64,000 nt of DNA from a virus. The stretch is from the IMG/VR virus record IMGVR_UViG_3300031951_021456, positions 1 to 64,000 of that record. The stretch is one strand, 5' to 3'. Below the pieces are notes generated by a model. The model saw only the letters and a list, made by a program, of their open reading frames with translations. It searched no databases and was not told the origin of the DNA. The translations under genes were made by a program, and so were the position numbers. Shown piece by piece: positions 32,003 through 40,719 of the stretch; within the stretch, counting starts at the first letter, position 1; each line of letters starts with the position of its first letter.

Positions 32003-32380
32003 ATGAAAATCTCAACAACACATAAAGAATTTTCAGATCGCTTAAATGACCAAACTGCTCTAGAATATCCCGAACATTTTCTTGGACCTAATTGGAAAGA
32101 TGTATTGAACTTCTGGATTTATTTGGATACTTTGAGTGTTGAAGATTTTAGATTAATTATTAATCGTTTTTGGGATGTATGTGCAGATGCTAGAGTTTCT
32201 GCTAGGGACAAGGCCTTTAAAGCTGCTGAAGCTACTATAGGTAATGATTATACAAATATGGCTTTGTCTGCCGCTGCCGCTGCCGATGGCCCTGCTGGGT
32301 CTTCTTATGCAACTCTTGATCTCATTGGTTCTCATAAGCTAGAGTCTCTTAAGTTTCTTCCTTTGTTTTTAACGAAATGA
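32003..32380 (+). CDS. NWKDVLNFW-family protein, array II copy 1
   Basis: 125 residues from ATG 32003, chosen because all paralogs start MKIS; ATG 31985 (MEIATF) in the same frame is possible. Core FLGPNWKDVLNFWIYLDTLS intact. The middle ADARVSARDKAFKAAEATIGNDY is of the 'ARV' subtype shared with array I copy 4 and array II copies 3 and 4. An alanine-rich insertion (ALSAAAAADGPAG) replaces the usual AAWxxTPT region. Ends by ATGA overlap. Confidence 0.8.
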   Translation: MKISTTHKEFSDRLNDQTALEYPEHFLGPNWKDVLNFWIYLDTLSVEDFRLIINRFWDVCADARVSARDKAFKAAEATIGNDYTNMALSAAAAADGPAGSSYATLDLIGSHKLESLKFLPLFLTK

Positions 32381-32781
32381 AAATCTCTAAAACACATCAA
32401 AAATTTGAATATCTGTTAAGATATAGTGATCATCACGTCCGTCGTCGCCAAACTACTCTAGAATACCCTGAACTATTTCTTGGACCCAATTGGAAAAATG
32501 TCCTGAACTTCTGGATTTATTTGGATACTTTGAGTGATGAAAAGCTTAATTTAAGTGATGAAAAGCTTAATTTAATTGATAGGCTCTATTCGTCTTTAGA
32601 TGATTTGGGGACCTTAAAGATATTTTCTTGGAAAGCTGCTAAAGATACTATAGATAATGAATATGCAGATGCAGCTTGGTGGGCCACTCCTACAATTGTA
32701 TATGGTTATGCAACTCTTGAACTCATCGCTTCACAAGAGCTTAAGTCTCTTAAGTTTCTTCCTTTGTTTTTAACGAAATGA
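32377..32781 (+). CDS. NWKDVLNFW-family protein, array II copy 2 (internal duplication)
   Basis: 134 residues. A perfect 21-nt tandem repeat (32533-32553 and 32554-32574) doubles SDEKLNL. It also has a histidine/arginine-rich insertion near residue 17 (YSDHHVRRRQ) and a tyrosine-bearing late part. Core FLGPNWKNVLNFW. Confidence 0.8.
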   Translation: MKISKTHQKFEYLLRYSDHHVRRRQTTLEYPELFLGPNWKNVLNFWIYLDTLSDEKLNLSDEKLNLIDRLYSSLDDLGTLKIFSWKAAKDTIDNEYADAAWWATPTIVYGYATLELIASQELKSLKFLPLFLTK

Positions 32782-33143
32782 AAATCTCTAAAACACATAA
32801 AGAATTTGCAGATGATTTAAAAGACCAAACTGCTCTAGAATACCCTGAACGATTTCTAGGACCCAATTGGAAGAATGTCCTGAACTTCTGGATTTACTTG
32901 GATACTTTGAGTGATGAAGATTTTGATATAGTTACTAAGCGTTATTTGGATTTAGATGCAGATGCTAGAGTTTCTGCTTGGGACAATGCCTTTAAAGCTA
33001 CTGAAGCTACTATATGTGATGATTATGTATATGTAATTTGGTACTCTGCCGGTATAGATGCATCTGTTTATGCAACCCTTGAACTCATCGCTTCACATAA
33101 GCTTGAGACTCTCAATTTTCTTCCACTGTTTCTAACCCCATGA
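32778..33143 (+). CDS. NWKDVLNFW-family protein, array II copy 3
   Basis: 121 residues, 'ARV' subtype (DADARVSAWDNAFKATEATICDDY). Core FLGPNWKNVLNFWIYLDTLS. The last third reads IWYSAGIDASVYATLELIASHKLE, again variable compared with neighbours. Joined by ATGA at both ends. Confidence 0.8.
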   Translation: MKISKTHKEFADDLKDQTALEYPERFLGPNWKNVLNFWIYLDTLSDEDFDIVTKRYLDLDADARVSAWDNAFKATEATICDDYVYVIWYSAGIDASVYATLELIASHKLETLNFLPLFLTP

Positions 33144-33505
33144 AAATCTCCACCGCCCATCAAAAATTTGCAGATCGGTTAAATAACCAAACTGCTCTAG
33201 AATACCCTGAACTTTATCTAGGACCCAATTGGAAGGATGTATTGAACTTCTGGTTGTACTTGGATACTTTGAGTCGTGAAGATTTTAGGTTACTTAATAA
33301 GCGTTATTATGCTTTAGAAGAAGATGCTAGAGTTTCTGCTAGAGACAATGCTTTTAAAGCTGCTGAAGCTACTATAGTTCACGAATATGGAAATGTAGCT
33401 TGGTTTGTAACACCTATATATGTATCTAGTCATGCAACCCTTGAACTCATTGGTTCTCATAATCTAGAATCTCTTAAGTTTCTTCCTTTGTTTTTAACGA
33501 AATGA
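33140..33505 (+). CDS. NWKDVLNFW-family protein, array II copy 4
   Basis: 121 residues. Nearly the same as array I copy 4 at 9217 (DFRLLNKRYYAL, ARDNAFKAAEATIVHEYGNVAW) with about 16 differences, but without that copy's 15-residue duplication. This links the two arrays by recent duplication or gene conversion. Confidence 0.8.
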   Translation: MKISTAHQKFADRLNNQTALEYPELYLGPNWKDVLNFWLYLDTLSREDFRLLNKRYYALEEDARVSARDNAFKAAEATIVHEYGNVAWFVTPIYVSSHATLELIGSHNLESLKFLPLFLTK

Positions 33506-33870
33506 AAATCTCAACAACACATCAACAATTTGCAGATCGTTTAAGAAACAAAAGAGCCATAAAACATCCAGAAGAATTTCTAGGTAAAAATTGGAAAGAT
33601 GTTTTGAACTTTTGGATCTTTATAGATACTTTGAATGAAGATCAGTGGAAGAGTATTAAAGATGCTCATTATTCTTTAAGACTCCATGAATGTAATCTTG
33701 CTATTGATGCTGCTATTGATGCTGCTTGGCTTGCTGCAGGCGCCGGTGGATGCGATGCTGCTTTGTTTACTTCTGGTTATGCTGCTTGCGAAATTATAGG
33801 TTCTCATATACTTAAAGAACAAGGTAAATCTTTAGTCTCCTTTCCACTATACTTAAAATTTTCTCAATAA
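33502..33870 (+). CDS. NWKDVLNFW-family protein, array II copy 5 (divergent)
   Basis: 122 residues. Core FLGKNWKDVLNFWIFIDTLN. The middle is a run of short alanine-rich repeats (AIDAAIDAAWLAAGAGG), and the end is KSLVSFPLYLKF rather than LPLFL. As in array I, the last copy is the most divergent. Its 3' end overlaps the convergent gene 53 by 7 nt. Confidence 0.75.
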   Translation: MKISTTHQQFADRLRNKRAIKHPEEFLGKNWKDVLNFWIFIDTLNEDQWKSIKDAHYSLRLHECNLAIDAAIDAAWLAAGAGGCDAALFTSGYAACEIIGSHILKEQGKSLVSFPLYLKFSQ

Positions 33871-34823
33871 AATTTATCACTTCTTTTAAGTTTCTCATTA
33901 ACATATTGACTTCCACCGATTTTATAATTACTATAAGACTCTGCATCATTTATAACAACTCCAAGATATGTAGGCTTAAGAACATAAATTTCTCTTTTTT
34001 TATTATTAATATTTAATTCATAATCATAGTTTAAAACACTACTTAAAAATGTTGAGCTACCAACGCGGCTCAATTTGCCCTGATCATAATATTCAAAATA
34101 ATAAGTATTACCCGAAGTTGAATTTTCATTTAGCATGTAAGTAACACTTTCATTATTTTCAGAAATTTCTGGATTTAGATCTACTGGAGTGTTCTCGACA
34201 TCATATGTAAACGAATAAACCTTATTATCAGAAAAAGGAATAAAAACTGAAGTGATTCTAAAAATTCCATTATAAGATAAATCATTTACATTTGAAATAG
34301 TAATAGAATTTCCAACTTTAAGATTTTCAATAGGATCATTCATGGTAACCGTAACGACATTTAATTCATTACAAAAAATCTGAGTTATTTTTTTAGAAAT
34401 CGCTGCAATAAAATTTCCATTGGTCTTCCATTCTTTTTGAATTTTAAGACCTGCTGGTAAAACTGTAATACCGGCAGATGTTTTTAATTCTTTTGTTTCG
34501 TAATGGTGAACATCATAAATGCTATCGTATGAACCATATTTTTCAATTAAATATTCTTTAAACGAAAAATCATCCAAGGGCCATTCATCTCTTATGTTGA
34601 TGATATTATTTGAAAGGAGAATGACCCAATCTAAAGTTTCATCTTCATAAAACTTTTCTGCAACTTGTTCTGGCCGTTCATTACCTAAAACATTATACTT
34701 ATTAAAATATACGAGATTACCAAAAATATCATCGCGTATTTTATTTTTTCTAAAGAGATTCTTTATTTGAATGTTTAATTCACTATATTCAAAATTAGGA
34801 ACACTGCGAAAATAGAAAGACAT
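33864..34823 (-). CDS. 53: Baseplate wedge protein gp53
   Basis: 319 residues. YFRSVPNFEY, RNKIRDDIFGNLVYFNKYNV, ERPEQVAEKFYEDETLDWVILLSNNI and the WPLDDFSFKEYLIEKYGS run are characteristic of gp53 of T4-like phages. In T4 it joins wedges to each other and the hub. Last gene of a minus-strand group (4, unknown, 48, 53), facing array II tail to tail. The central region is longer than T4 gp53 (196 residues), as in other cyanophages. Confidence 0.85.
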   Translation of the reverse strand: MSFYFRSVPNFEYSELNIQIKNLFRKNKIRDDIFGNLVYFNKYNVLGNERPEQVAEKFYEDETLDWVILLSNNIINIRDEWPLDDFSFKEYLIEKYGSYDSIYDVHHYETKELKTSAGITVLPAGLKIQKEWKTNGNFIAAISKKITQIFCNELNVVTVTMNDPIENLKVGNSITISNVNDLSYNGIFRITSVFIPFSDNKVYSFTYDVENTPVDLNPEISENNESVTYMLNENSTSGNTYYFEYYDQGKLSRVGSSTFLSSVLNYDYELNINNKKREIYVLKPTYLGVVINDAESYSNYKIGGSQYVNEKLKRSDKFY

Positions 34824-34825
34824 TG

Positions 34826-36187
34826 TTAAAAACCGATCTCATCCATTGGAAGTTTTTGATAATCATCAAAATATAATGGCTCAAGTTCTTGAAATTGCAT
34901 ATCAAGAGAATAAGCAGTCATTGTATTTTCCGCATCATCATAAGTCATATATTGATTTGAAGGTGTATAATTCACATTAAAAATCTTAAGTGCACAAGTT
35001 TTCATTTGACCGATTGCTTTATGTTTCTTGTCGCTTTTTCCATTAATATATTCAATTTCATAAATCATTGGAGTTTTAAGAAAAATATCTGCAACACCTT
35101 TTCGTGCTGCCATTGATTGTTTAAATACTCTTATAATTTGCCTGACTTGTTTTGCTTCTTTTTTATTTCTTGGGGTTAAATCAAATCTAAAGCTAAATGG
35201 TCGCAATTCTGGACTTTGGAAGAGAAGTTCTAAATTTGGATTTAAAACCGAACCATAAGCTCTACTAAAAAAGTTACTCTGAGATCCTATAGACATTCTA
35301 GCAAAGAAAGAATGTAAATAATTGGATATCCCAGCATTTGACTCTTTATCTCTGAGTAAATTTTCAAAGGTACTCTTAATACTATCAAATTGTTCCTTTA
35401 ATTCTTTTTGCTGCAATGTTAAGGATGTGAATCCAGCGGCTTGTTCAATTGCATTCATAGTATCTGTATTCCAATTCACCATATTGCTATCTGATATCCC
35501 ACCTTGAATTGGAAGCATTATTGTTGACTTTATAATTTTTTCAGTAGTATCAAATCGTTCTAGACGCTTTAATCCATCGGTTGTAAAGGCTCGTGGCTTA
35601 TAATTTATAACTTTAAACTTAATAAAGTCTTGTTCAAATTTATTTTCTTCTAGCGTTTCAGGATAAAATAACTTTACTGGAAATGGTATAAATTCTTTAT
35701 CTGCAGTATTTGCTGGAACACCTTCAACGAGAATACTGGGCAATTTTTCAGAATCTATAGCATAATCACCATCTTCACCATTTAAGGGTTCAGTAAATCT
35801 TGAAAGGCCATTTGAGATTATTTCTTCTGGCTGAAGAGTTTTAATTTGATCTCTTCGCAGTTTCTCAACATTTCCTTTTTTATATACATCATTTATTAAA
35901 CTTTTCTTAATAATTTCCGATTCATTTTTATTAACAACTTTCACTACATAATTATCACTCTTATTTGAAGTTATTTTTGCAACCTTATTACCATTTGGCC
36001 TAATCTCAAATACTGTTGTATCACCAGTGCATTGATTAATTACTGTTTCATATTTTCTTTCTGATGTTGTTAAGTTTAATTCAACACTTATTGGTGCCGA
36101 TGGGTTTATACTTTGCGCAATGGTAGAAGGATTTTTTTCTGTTAATGTGGCTTTAAATGGCGGAAGTGTTACAGTTTTACAGGCCAT
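34826..36187 (-). CDS. 48: Baseplate tube-cap protein gp48
   Basis: 453 residues. The C-terminal part (ELRPFSFRFDLTPRNKKEAKQVRQIIRVFKQSMAA, then EIEYING, KTCALKIFNVNYTPSNQYMTY) matches gp48, the cap on which the tail tube starts. The N-terminal ~200 residues are an extension that includes a Thr/Ser-rich head. It ends 2 nt before gene 53. Late virion protein. Confidence 0.8.
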   Translation of the reverse strand: MACKTVTLPPFKATLTEKNPSTIAQSINPSAPISVELNLTTSERKYETVINQCTGDTTVFEIRPNGNKVAKITSNKSDNYVVKVVNKNESEIIKKSLINDVYKKGNVEKLRRDQIKTLQPEEIISNGLSRFTEPLNGEDGDYAIDSEKLPSILVEGVPANTADKEFIPFPVKLFYPETLEENKFEQDFIKFKVINYKPRAFTTDGLKRLERFDTTEKIIKSTIMLPIQGGISDSNMVNWNTDTMNAIEQAAGFTSLTLQQKELKEQFDSIKSTFENLLRDKESNAGISNYLHSFFARMSIGSQSNFFSRAYGSVLNPNLELLFQSPELRPFSFRFDLTPRNKKEAKQVRQIIRVFKQSMAARKGVADIFLKTPMIYEIEYINGKSDKKHKAIGQMKTCALKIFNVNYTPSNQYMTYDDAENTMTAYSLDMQFQELEPLYFDDYQKLPMDEIGF

Positions 36188-36211
36188 TATCAGTCATTTA
36201 ATATAAGCTAT

Positions 36212-36823
36212 TTATAATGGAATGAAGATTGGTAGAAAGGTTGGAATCTGTAAAAAGTATTCAAGCTCATGCGGCTTTATTCTATAAAACTTACTTTGAA
36301 GTCCACTATACAAATAAGTTCTATGGACACTTTCAACATATTCAGGTGCTCTTTCCCAGTGAAAATTGAAGCCTTTAAAATACACTGGATGTATTGAATT
36401 TAACATAATAACCGGAAATACATCATAATATTTACCCTTTGTCTTGGCAATATACTTAAAGGTATAGATTCCATGAAGATCCATTGCCTCTTCAGCTCTG
36501 CCCATTTTACGCAGAAGCTCTAGAATAAGATTAAAGTATTGCGGAGGAGATAAGCCCGGTGGCATCTTTTCAACAAAATTTTTAATTGCATAGAACTCAT
36601 CTGCTTCTTCTTTAAGCTCTTCAACTTGTCTAATAATTGATCTAGGTTCTTCTTGACCAGAAGCCTTTAATCTATTCGTAATTGTCTTTAGTTGATCTGA
36701 GAGCCGCTGAAGTCTTATTTCACTTGCTTTACCTAATCTTGAAAAAAATCCTTTAAGAGCTTGCATTGTGCCAAAAGCAGCTTTCGCGATGTTGCTCATT
36801 TTTCTTGGAAATTTCATAGCCAC
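36212..36823 (-). CDS. Probable virion structural protein, 203 residues
   Basis: Basic N-terminus and a long amphipathic coiled coil (residues ~30-80, LGKASEIRLQRLSDQLKTI), then a compact C-terminal half with GIYTFKYIAKTKGKYYDVFPVIMLNSIHPVYFKGFNFHW, a pattern I associate with T4-like structural proteins. Overlaps gene 4 by 10 nt. Exact role unknown. Confidence 0.6.
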   Translation of the reverse strand: MAMKFPRKMSNIAKAAFGTMQALKGFFSRLGKASEIRLQRLSDQLKTITNRLKASGQEEPRSIIRQVEELKEEADEFYAIKNFVEKMPPGLSPPQYFNLILELLRKMGRAEEAMDLHGIYTFKYIAKTKGKYYDVFPVIMLNSIHPVYFKGFNFHWERAPEYVESVHRTYLYSGLQSKFYRIKPHELEYFLQIPTFLPIFIPL

Positions 36824-37263
36824 AGCTCCTTTTCAGTTACGAGTTTGAATATAAATCCATGGTCTATACAAAATCTTTGAGCTGCTTCCCATTTGGCTAA
36901 ATTTTTCGCATAAGTTTTAGTTTCAGTAATATATGTTTTACTTCTTTTTCTAGGTGATGGTTTCGGTGGCATAGTTTGCCTTTTAGGTTTTATTTCAAGA
37001 ATATACTTCTTTATTTCTCCAGATTGTTCCTTTATCTCTACAAATAAATCTGGAAAATATCTTCTTATTTTTTTAGTTGTTGGGTCAAAATATTTAATTT
37101 GAATAGATTCACTGCTCCATGAAAGAATATCTGGCTGTAAATCACACCAATGAAAAGCCTTTAATTCATAGCTACTTCTATAAACTATATTTCTAATATC
37201 TCCAATGTATTTTTGTGGATTTACTGGATTAAAGAAATTTTGTATATAATTCTTTTCTGCCAC
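36814..37263 (-). CDS. 4: Head completion protein gp4
   Basis: 149 residues, GTG start. YRSSYELKAFHWCD, LSWSSESIQIKYFDP, RRYFPDLFVEIKEQ and YILEIKPKRQ...KTYAKNLAKWEAAQRFC give the TnsA-like nuclease-fold pattern of gp4 (gp50/65). It acts in head completion before tail attachment. First gene of the minus-strand group, with TAAATA boxes in the divergent spacer. Confidence 0.8.
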   Translation of the reverse strand: MAEKNYIQNFFNPVNPQKYIGDIRNIVYRSSYELKAFHWCDLQPDILSWSSESIQIKYFDPTTKKIRRYFPDLFVEIKEQSGEIKKYILEIKPKRQTMPPKPSPRKRSKTYITETKTYAKNLAKWEAAQRFCIDHGFIFKLVTEKELWL

Positions 37264-37265
37264 AC

Positions 37266-37301
37266 TAATAAATAGAATACATGGAAGTCTTATTTATTTA
37301 T
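37266..37301. promoter_or_regulatory. Divergent late promoters
   Basis: On the plus strand TAATAAATA (37266-37274), 25 nt before the gene 54-like start. On the minus strand the complement of 37290-37301 reads CATAAATAAATA, 27 nt before the gp4 start. The 36-nt spacer thus serves both directions with T4-type boxes. Confidence 0.5.
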
Positions 37302-37968
37302 GTCTTTACAAGCTAATATTAGCCCAAAACCTATATCAGCTTTAAAGAATACGATTCTTAGTCCTTCTTTAACGTCTCATTTTGCTGTAAAAATTGTACC
37401 ACCAGCTAATGATAGTTTCACTAAATTTATAACCGCTGAAGGTAGGTTTAAAAATTTTAATTTATCCAAACTAGATGAATTAACCCTACTTTGTAGCGAC
37501 GCCGCTCTCCCAGGGAGTAGTTTGTTTACACATGAAGTGACCAATGATTATCCTGGTGTTACAGAAAAAATGGTCTATCGTAGACAATATGATGACTATT
37601 CATCCTTCAATTTTTATGTTGATTTAAACTACGAAATAGTTGAATTTTTTGAAAGTTGGATAAATTATATTGTTAATGAAAATGATAGAACCAAATATGA
37701 GAATTACAGTGCATCATATAGAATGAAATTTAGGGAAGATTATGCAGGTTCAATGGCAATCACAAAATTTGAAAGAAGTATGGGAGCAGTAATTAATACT
37801 CAAAATACTACACCATCACTTTCTGGACCAAGAGTGAACTATCAATTTATTCAAGCATTTCCAATTTCAATAGATCCAATGCCAGTCTCATATGAAAACA
37901 CAACAGTTCTCAAATGCAATGTGAATTTTACTTACTTAAGATATATCCGAGAAAGACTCACTAAATAA
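37300..37968 (+). CDS. 54: Tail-tube-initiator-like protein (gp54 type)
   Basis: 222 residues. HFAVKIVPPANDSF, LTLLCSDAALPGSSLFTHEVTNDYPGVTEK and FNFYVDLNYEIVEFFESWINYI are the tail-tube (gp19/gp54) fold pattern; the NYQFIQAFPISIDPMPVSYENT end is also typical. The position beside 48 and 26 favours gp54 over gp19. Confidence 0.7.
   Translation: MSLQANISPKPISALKNTILSPSLTSHFAVKIVPPANDSFTKFITAEGRFKNFNLSKLDELTLLCSDAALPGSSLFTHEVTNDYPGVTEKMVYRRQYDDYSSFNFYVDLNYEIVEFFESWINYIVNENDRTKYENYSASYRMKFREDYAGSMAITKFERSMGAVINTQNTTPSLSGPRVNYQFIQAFPISIDPMPVSYENTTVLKCNVNFTYLRYIRERLTK
37959..37966 (+). promoter_or_regulatory. Candidate late promoter (CACTAAATA region)
   Basis: CACTAAAT/ACTAAATA overlaps the stop codon of the gp54-like gene, 25 nt before the gp26-like start. 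Confidence 0.35.
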
Positions 37969-37990
37969 CACAAATAACAACATTCAAAAT

Positions 37991-38713
37991 ATGCCATTAC
38001 CCACAATTGTAACTCCGATTTATGAACTCACTCTTCCTTCAACTGGGCAAGAAATTAAATATCGCCCATTTGTTGTAAAGGAAGAAAAAATTCTTCTGTT
38101 AGCATTGGAGTCTGAAGATCTTAAAGAGATCACAAATGCAATGAAAATTATTATTTCAAATTGCATTAAAACTAAGAATATTAAAGTAGAATCACTTCCT
38201 TCATTTGATATTGAATATATCTTCCTAAACATTCGCAAAAAGTCTGTTGGCGAAGAACTTGAATTGAATATTCTTTGTCCGGATGATGGAACCACTGAAA
38301 TTAAAGTAAAAATTGATATTGATGATATTGAAGTCAAAAAGAATCCGAATCATACCAATAAAATTGAAATTAGTAAAGATCTCATTCTAGAGTTAAAATA
38401 TCCGTCTTTGGATCAATTTATTCGCAATAATTTTAATCCAGAGAATATTACAGTTGATCAATCATTTGATCTTATCATTGATTCTATTGATAAGTTATAT
38501 GATAAAGAAAATGTGTATGCTCAAACTGATTATACAAAAGAAGAGTGGCTACAATTTTTAGATCAAGTTAATTCGGCACAGTTTATAAAAATTCAAGAAT
38601 TTTTTGAGACCATGCCAAAACTTTCACATACAATTGAAGTTGTAAATCCTAAGACTAAAGTAGAAAGTGAAGTTACTCTTGAAGGGTTAGGAGCTTTTTT
38701 TACGTCTCAATGA
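37991..38713 (+). CDS. 26: Baseplate hub assembly protein gp26-like
   Basis: 240 residues. It opens LPTIVTPIYELTLPSTGQEIKYRPFVVKEEKILLLALES, then YIFLNIRKKSVGEELELNILCPDDG; this is the T4 baseplate gp26 family pattern. It acts in hub assembly, similar in position to the tail-assembly chaperone G of other phages. ATGA junction with a short overlapping gene. Confidence 0.8.
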   Translation: MPLPTIVTPIYELTLPSTGQEIKYRPFVVKEEKILLLALESEDLKEITNAMKIIISNCIKTKNIKVESLPSFDIEYIFLNIRKKSVGEELELNILCPDDGTTEIKVKIDIDDIEVKKNPNHTNKIEISKDLILELKYPSLDQFIRNNFNPENITVDQSFDLIIDSIDKLYDKENVYAQTDYTKEEWLQFLDQVNSAQFIKIQEFFETMPKLSHTIEVVNPKTKVESEVTLEGLGAFFTSQ

Positions 38714-38880
38714 TGTATATGAGTCTTAAGACATATTATGAATTGAATTTTGCCATGTGTCAATTTCATAAATGGAGTCTTGAGTCTTTGGAAAATATGT
38801 TACCATATGAGAGGGAAGCATATACACTACTATTACAAAATCATCTTGAACAAGAAGAACAAGAAAAACAGAAGAAGTAA
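38710..38880 (+). CDS. Small hub-assembly/tail-chaperone partner, 56 residues
   Basis: ATG 38710 overlaps the gp26-like stop. Sequence YYELNFAMCQFHKWSLESLENMLPYEREAYTLLLQ, then a polar EQEEQEKQKK end. Position and YERE-type helix resemble the second (T) part of phage tail chaperone pairs, and gp51 of cyanophages is found here. It directly precedes the long tail proteins. Confidence 0.6.
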   Translation: MMYMSLKTYYELNFAMCQFHKWSLESLENMLPYEREAYTLLLQNHLEQEEQEKQKK

Positions 38881-38883
38881 ATC

Positions 38884-40719
38884 ATGGCACGCTCCAATCC
38901 AAGAAAAAAGAATCTTCCTGATCTTGATACCGTCTTAAAAGAGTTGAGAGAGGAAAATAAACAAAAGCAACCTCAGGTAGAAAATACCCCCCAACAAACT
39001 CAACAAAAAAGTCCAGGAAAATATTCATCTCCTCTAGTAAGACCATCAAGCAGTAAAAATTGTTGCAATTGCTGCAAAGATATGCTAGCAGTATTGAGCA
39101 CTATCAATGACTCTGCAACAAAAATTTTATCTGCCCTTAAGGCCGAACATCTTCTAGATAAAAAGACTGCAGAAAAATTTAAAAAAGATCAGGAAGAGAA
39201 TGAGCGTAGAGAAAAAGAGAATCTCTTAGAATCTTCAGGAAGAAAATTATCAACTTCATTAAAAAGGGCTGTTGCACCTTTAACAAATGTATTAGACTCA
39301 ATTTTCAAATTTCTTTTATTTACATTAGCTGGACGAGTTGTAGGTAAAATTCTCAAGTGGTTTGCAGATCCTTCAAATGAAAGAAAAGTAAAGTCATTAA
39401 CTAGATTTCTTAGAGATTGGTGGCCAGCAATACTTGGCGCCTTTGTTTTATTTGGAACTAGATTTGGAGCTGCAATTAGATCAACAGTAAGAATGGCAAT
39501 TTCAACCATTCTTTATCTTAAGAAGATTGGTATTCCAGGTATCATTGCTGGTTTAAAGAAATTTGGTAAATTTGGTCTAATTGCTGGTGGAGTTACTGGA
39601 GCAGCTTTTATTGCTAATAAACTTTTAAATCCTGATAAAAAAGAAGATAAACAATCAGATAATCCAAATACAAATAAAGAACCAGAGAGATCTACAACAA
39701 CTCCACCATTAAAAATGGCTGGAGGAGGATTAGTTCCTAGATTGAGCATAATGTTCCCGGAGGAAAGACATGTAGATGAGATAAGTTATGCTGAGGGTGG
39801 TCCAATTGATAATGCAAGTGGCATTTCAATTACTGGAGCTGGCCCAGATACTCAGTTAATAGCAGCTCAACCTGGAGAAATAGTTATTTCAAAGGCTGCA
39901 GTAGATAAATTTGGGGCAGATACATTTTTAAGAATGAATCTCGCTGCCGGTGCAACAAATAAGCCAAAGTTTGCTGATAATATTCAATTGGCAAAGCAGG
40001 GTGGTATGGTTGGTAAAATGTCACCACCACCTTCTCCTAATAATCAAAATTTTAATATAGCTGCTCCAAATCTTACTTTTCCTGTTAATAATTCATTTTC
40101 TCAGCGCAGAGGAAATTCAAAAGTTTCCTTCAATATTCCACCACCAAATCAAAAGATTAAAAATTCTCAAATTAACTATAATTTAGCAAATTCATCATTT
40201 CCACGGATAAGTTTGGATAATCATAGTCAGAGTAATAAAAACTATGACTCAAGAACTTTGTCTAGTAAATATAATTTAATGTCTCCAAATTTATCACAAG
40301 ATAAATTTACAAATTATAATTCAAACCGATACAAACTTGTATCAAACAATTCAACAGAAGAGCCTAGACAAACTTCTAGAAATTCTCCCATGCAAATGGC
40401 TAAAATGGGTGGAAGAGTATTGGCTAGAAATAAACCTCAGCAATATTCAGCATCTTATGGACTAAAAACCGAAGAACCACCGATAACTTTCAATATAAAG
40501 ACTCATTTAGCATCAAAACCTGAAACAATAACTGCGCCTAGACCTAGAATTGCAAGAACTATAAACATTTCAGAACTTCCAGCTATTGATCTAAGAGCGA
40601 ATAAAATAGTTAATAATCCTCAGGCTCAGTCAGAAGTTCCAGATTTTTCTGCAATTCCAAGATTATCTGATCGTTATGGTGATAATGGAACTCTTGAAAT
40701 ATATGGAATTGAATTATAA
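38884..40719 (+). CDS. Large tail protein (tape-measure-like), 611 residues
   Basis: Polar head, then a CCNCCKD motif (about 60), a charged coiled coil (about 95-125), hydrophobic segments (about 135-150, 175-200, 222-245) including a glycine-rich one, GGGLVP and GAGPDT...GEIVISKAAVDKFG, and a long Asn/Ser/Pro-rich low-complexity C-terminal half. The 'GEIVISKAAV' box is common in cyanophage tail proteins. Likely inside the tail or hub; the role is inferred from its place before the lysin. Confidence 0.6.
   Translation: MARSNPRKKNLPDLDTVLKELREENKQKQPQVENTPQQTQQKSPGKYSSPLVRPSSSKNCCNCCKDMLAVLSTINDSATKILSALKAEHLLDKKTAEKFKKDQEENERREKENLLESSGRKLSTSLKRAVAPLTNVLDSIFKFLLFTLAGRVVGKILKWFADPSNERKVKSLTRFLRDWWPAILGAFVLFGTRFGAAIRSTVRMAISTILYLKKIGIPGIIAGLKKFGKFGLIAGGVTGAAFIANKLLNPDKKEDKQSDNPNTNKEPERSTTTPPLKMAGGGLVPRLSIMFPEERHVDEISYAEGGPIDNASGISITGAGPDTQLIAAQPGEIVISKAAVDKFGADTFLRMNLAAGATNKPKFADNIQLAKQGGMVGKMSPPPSPNNQNFNIAAPNLTFPVNNSFSQRRGNSKVSFNIPPPNQKIKNSQINYNLANSSFPRISLDNHSQSNKNYDSRTLSSKYNLMSPNLSQDKFTNYNSNRYKLVSNNSTEEPRQTSRNSPMQMAKMGGRVLARNKPQQYSASYGLKTEEPPITFNIKTHLASKPETITAPRPRIARTINISELPAIDLRANKIVNNPQAQSEVPDFSAIPRLSDRYGDNGTLEIYGIEL

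Noticed and set aside
38750-38938. Plus-strand open frame of 62 codons
   Set aside because: It overlaps the ATGA-linked 56-residue gene in another frame and runs into the tape-like gene; the 38710 frame is better supported.
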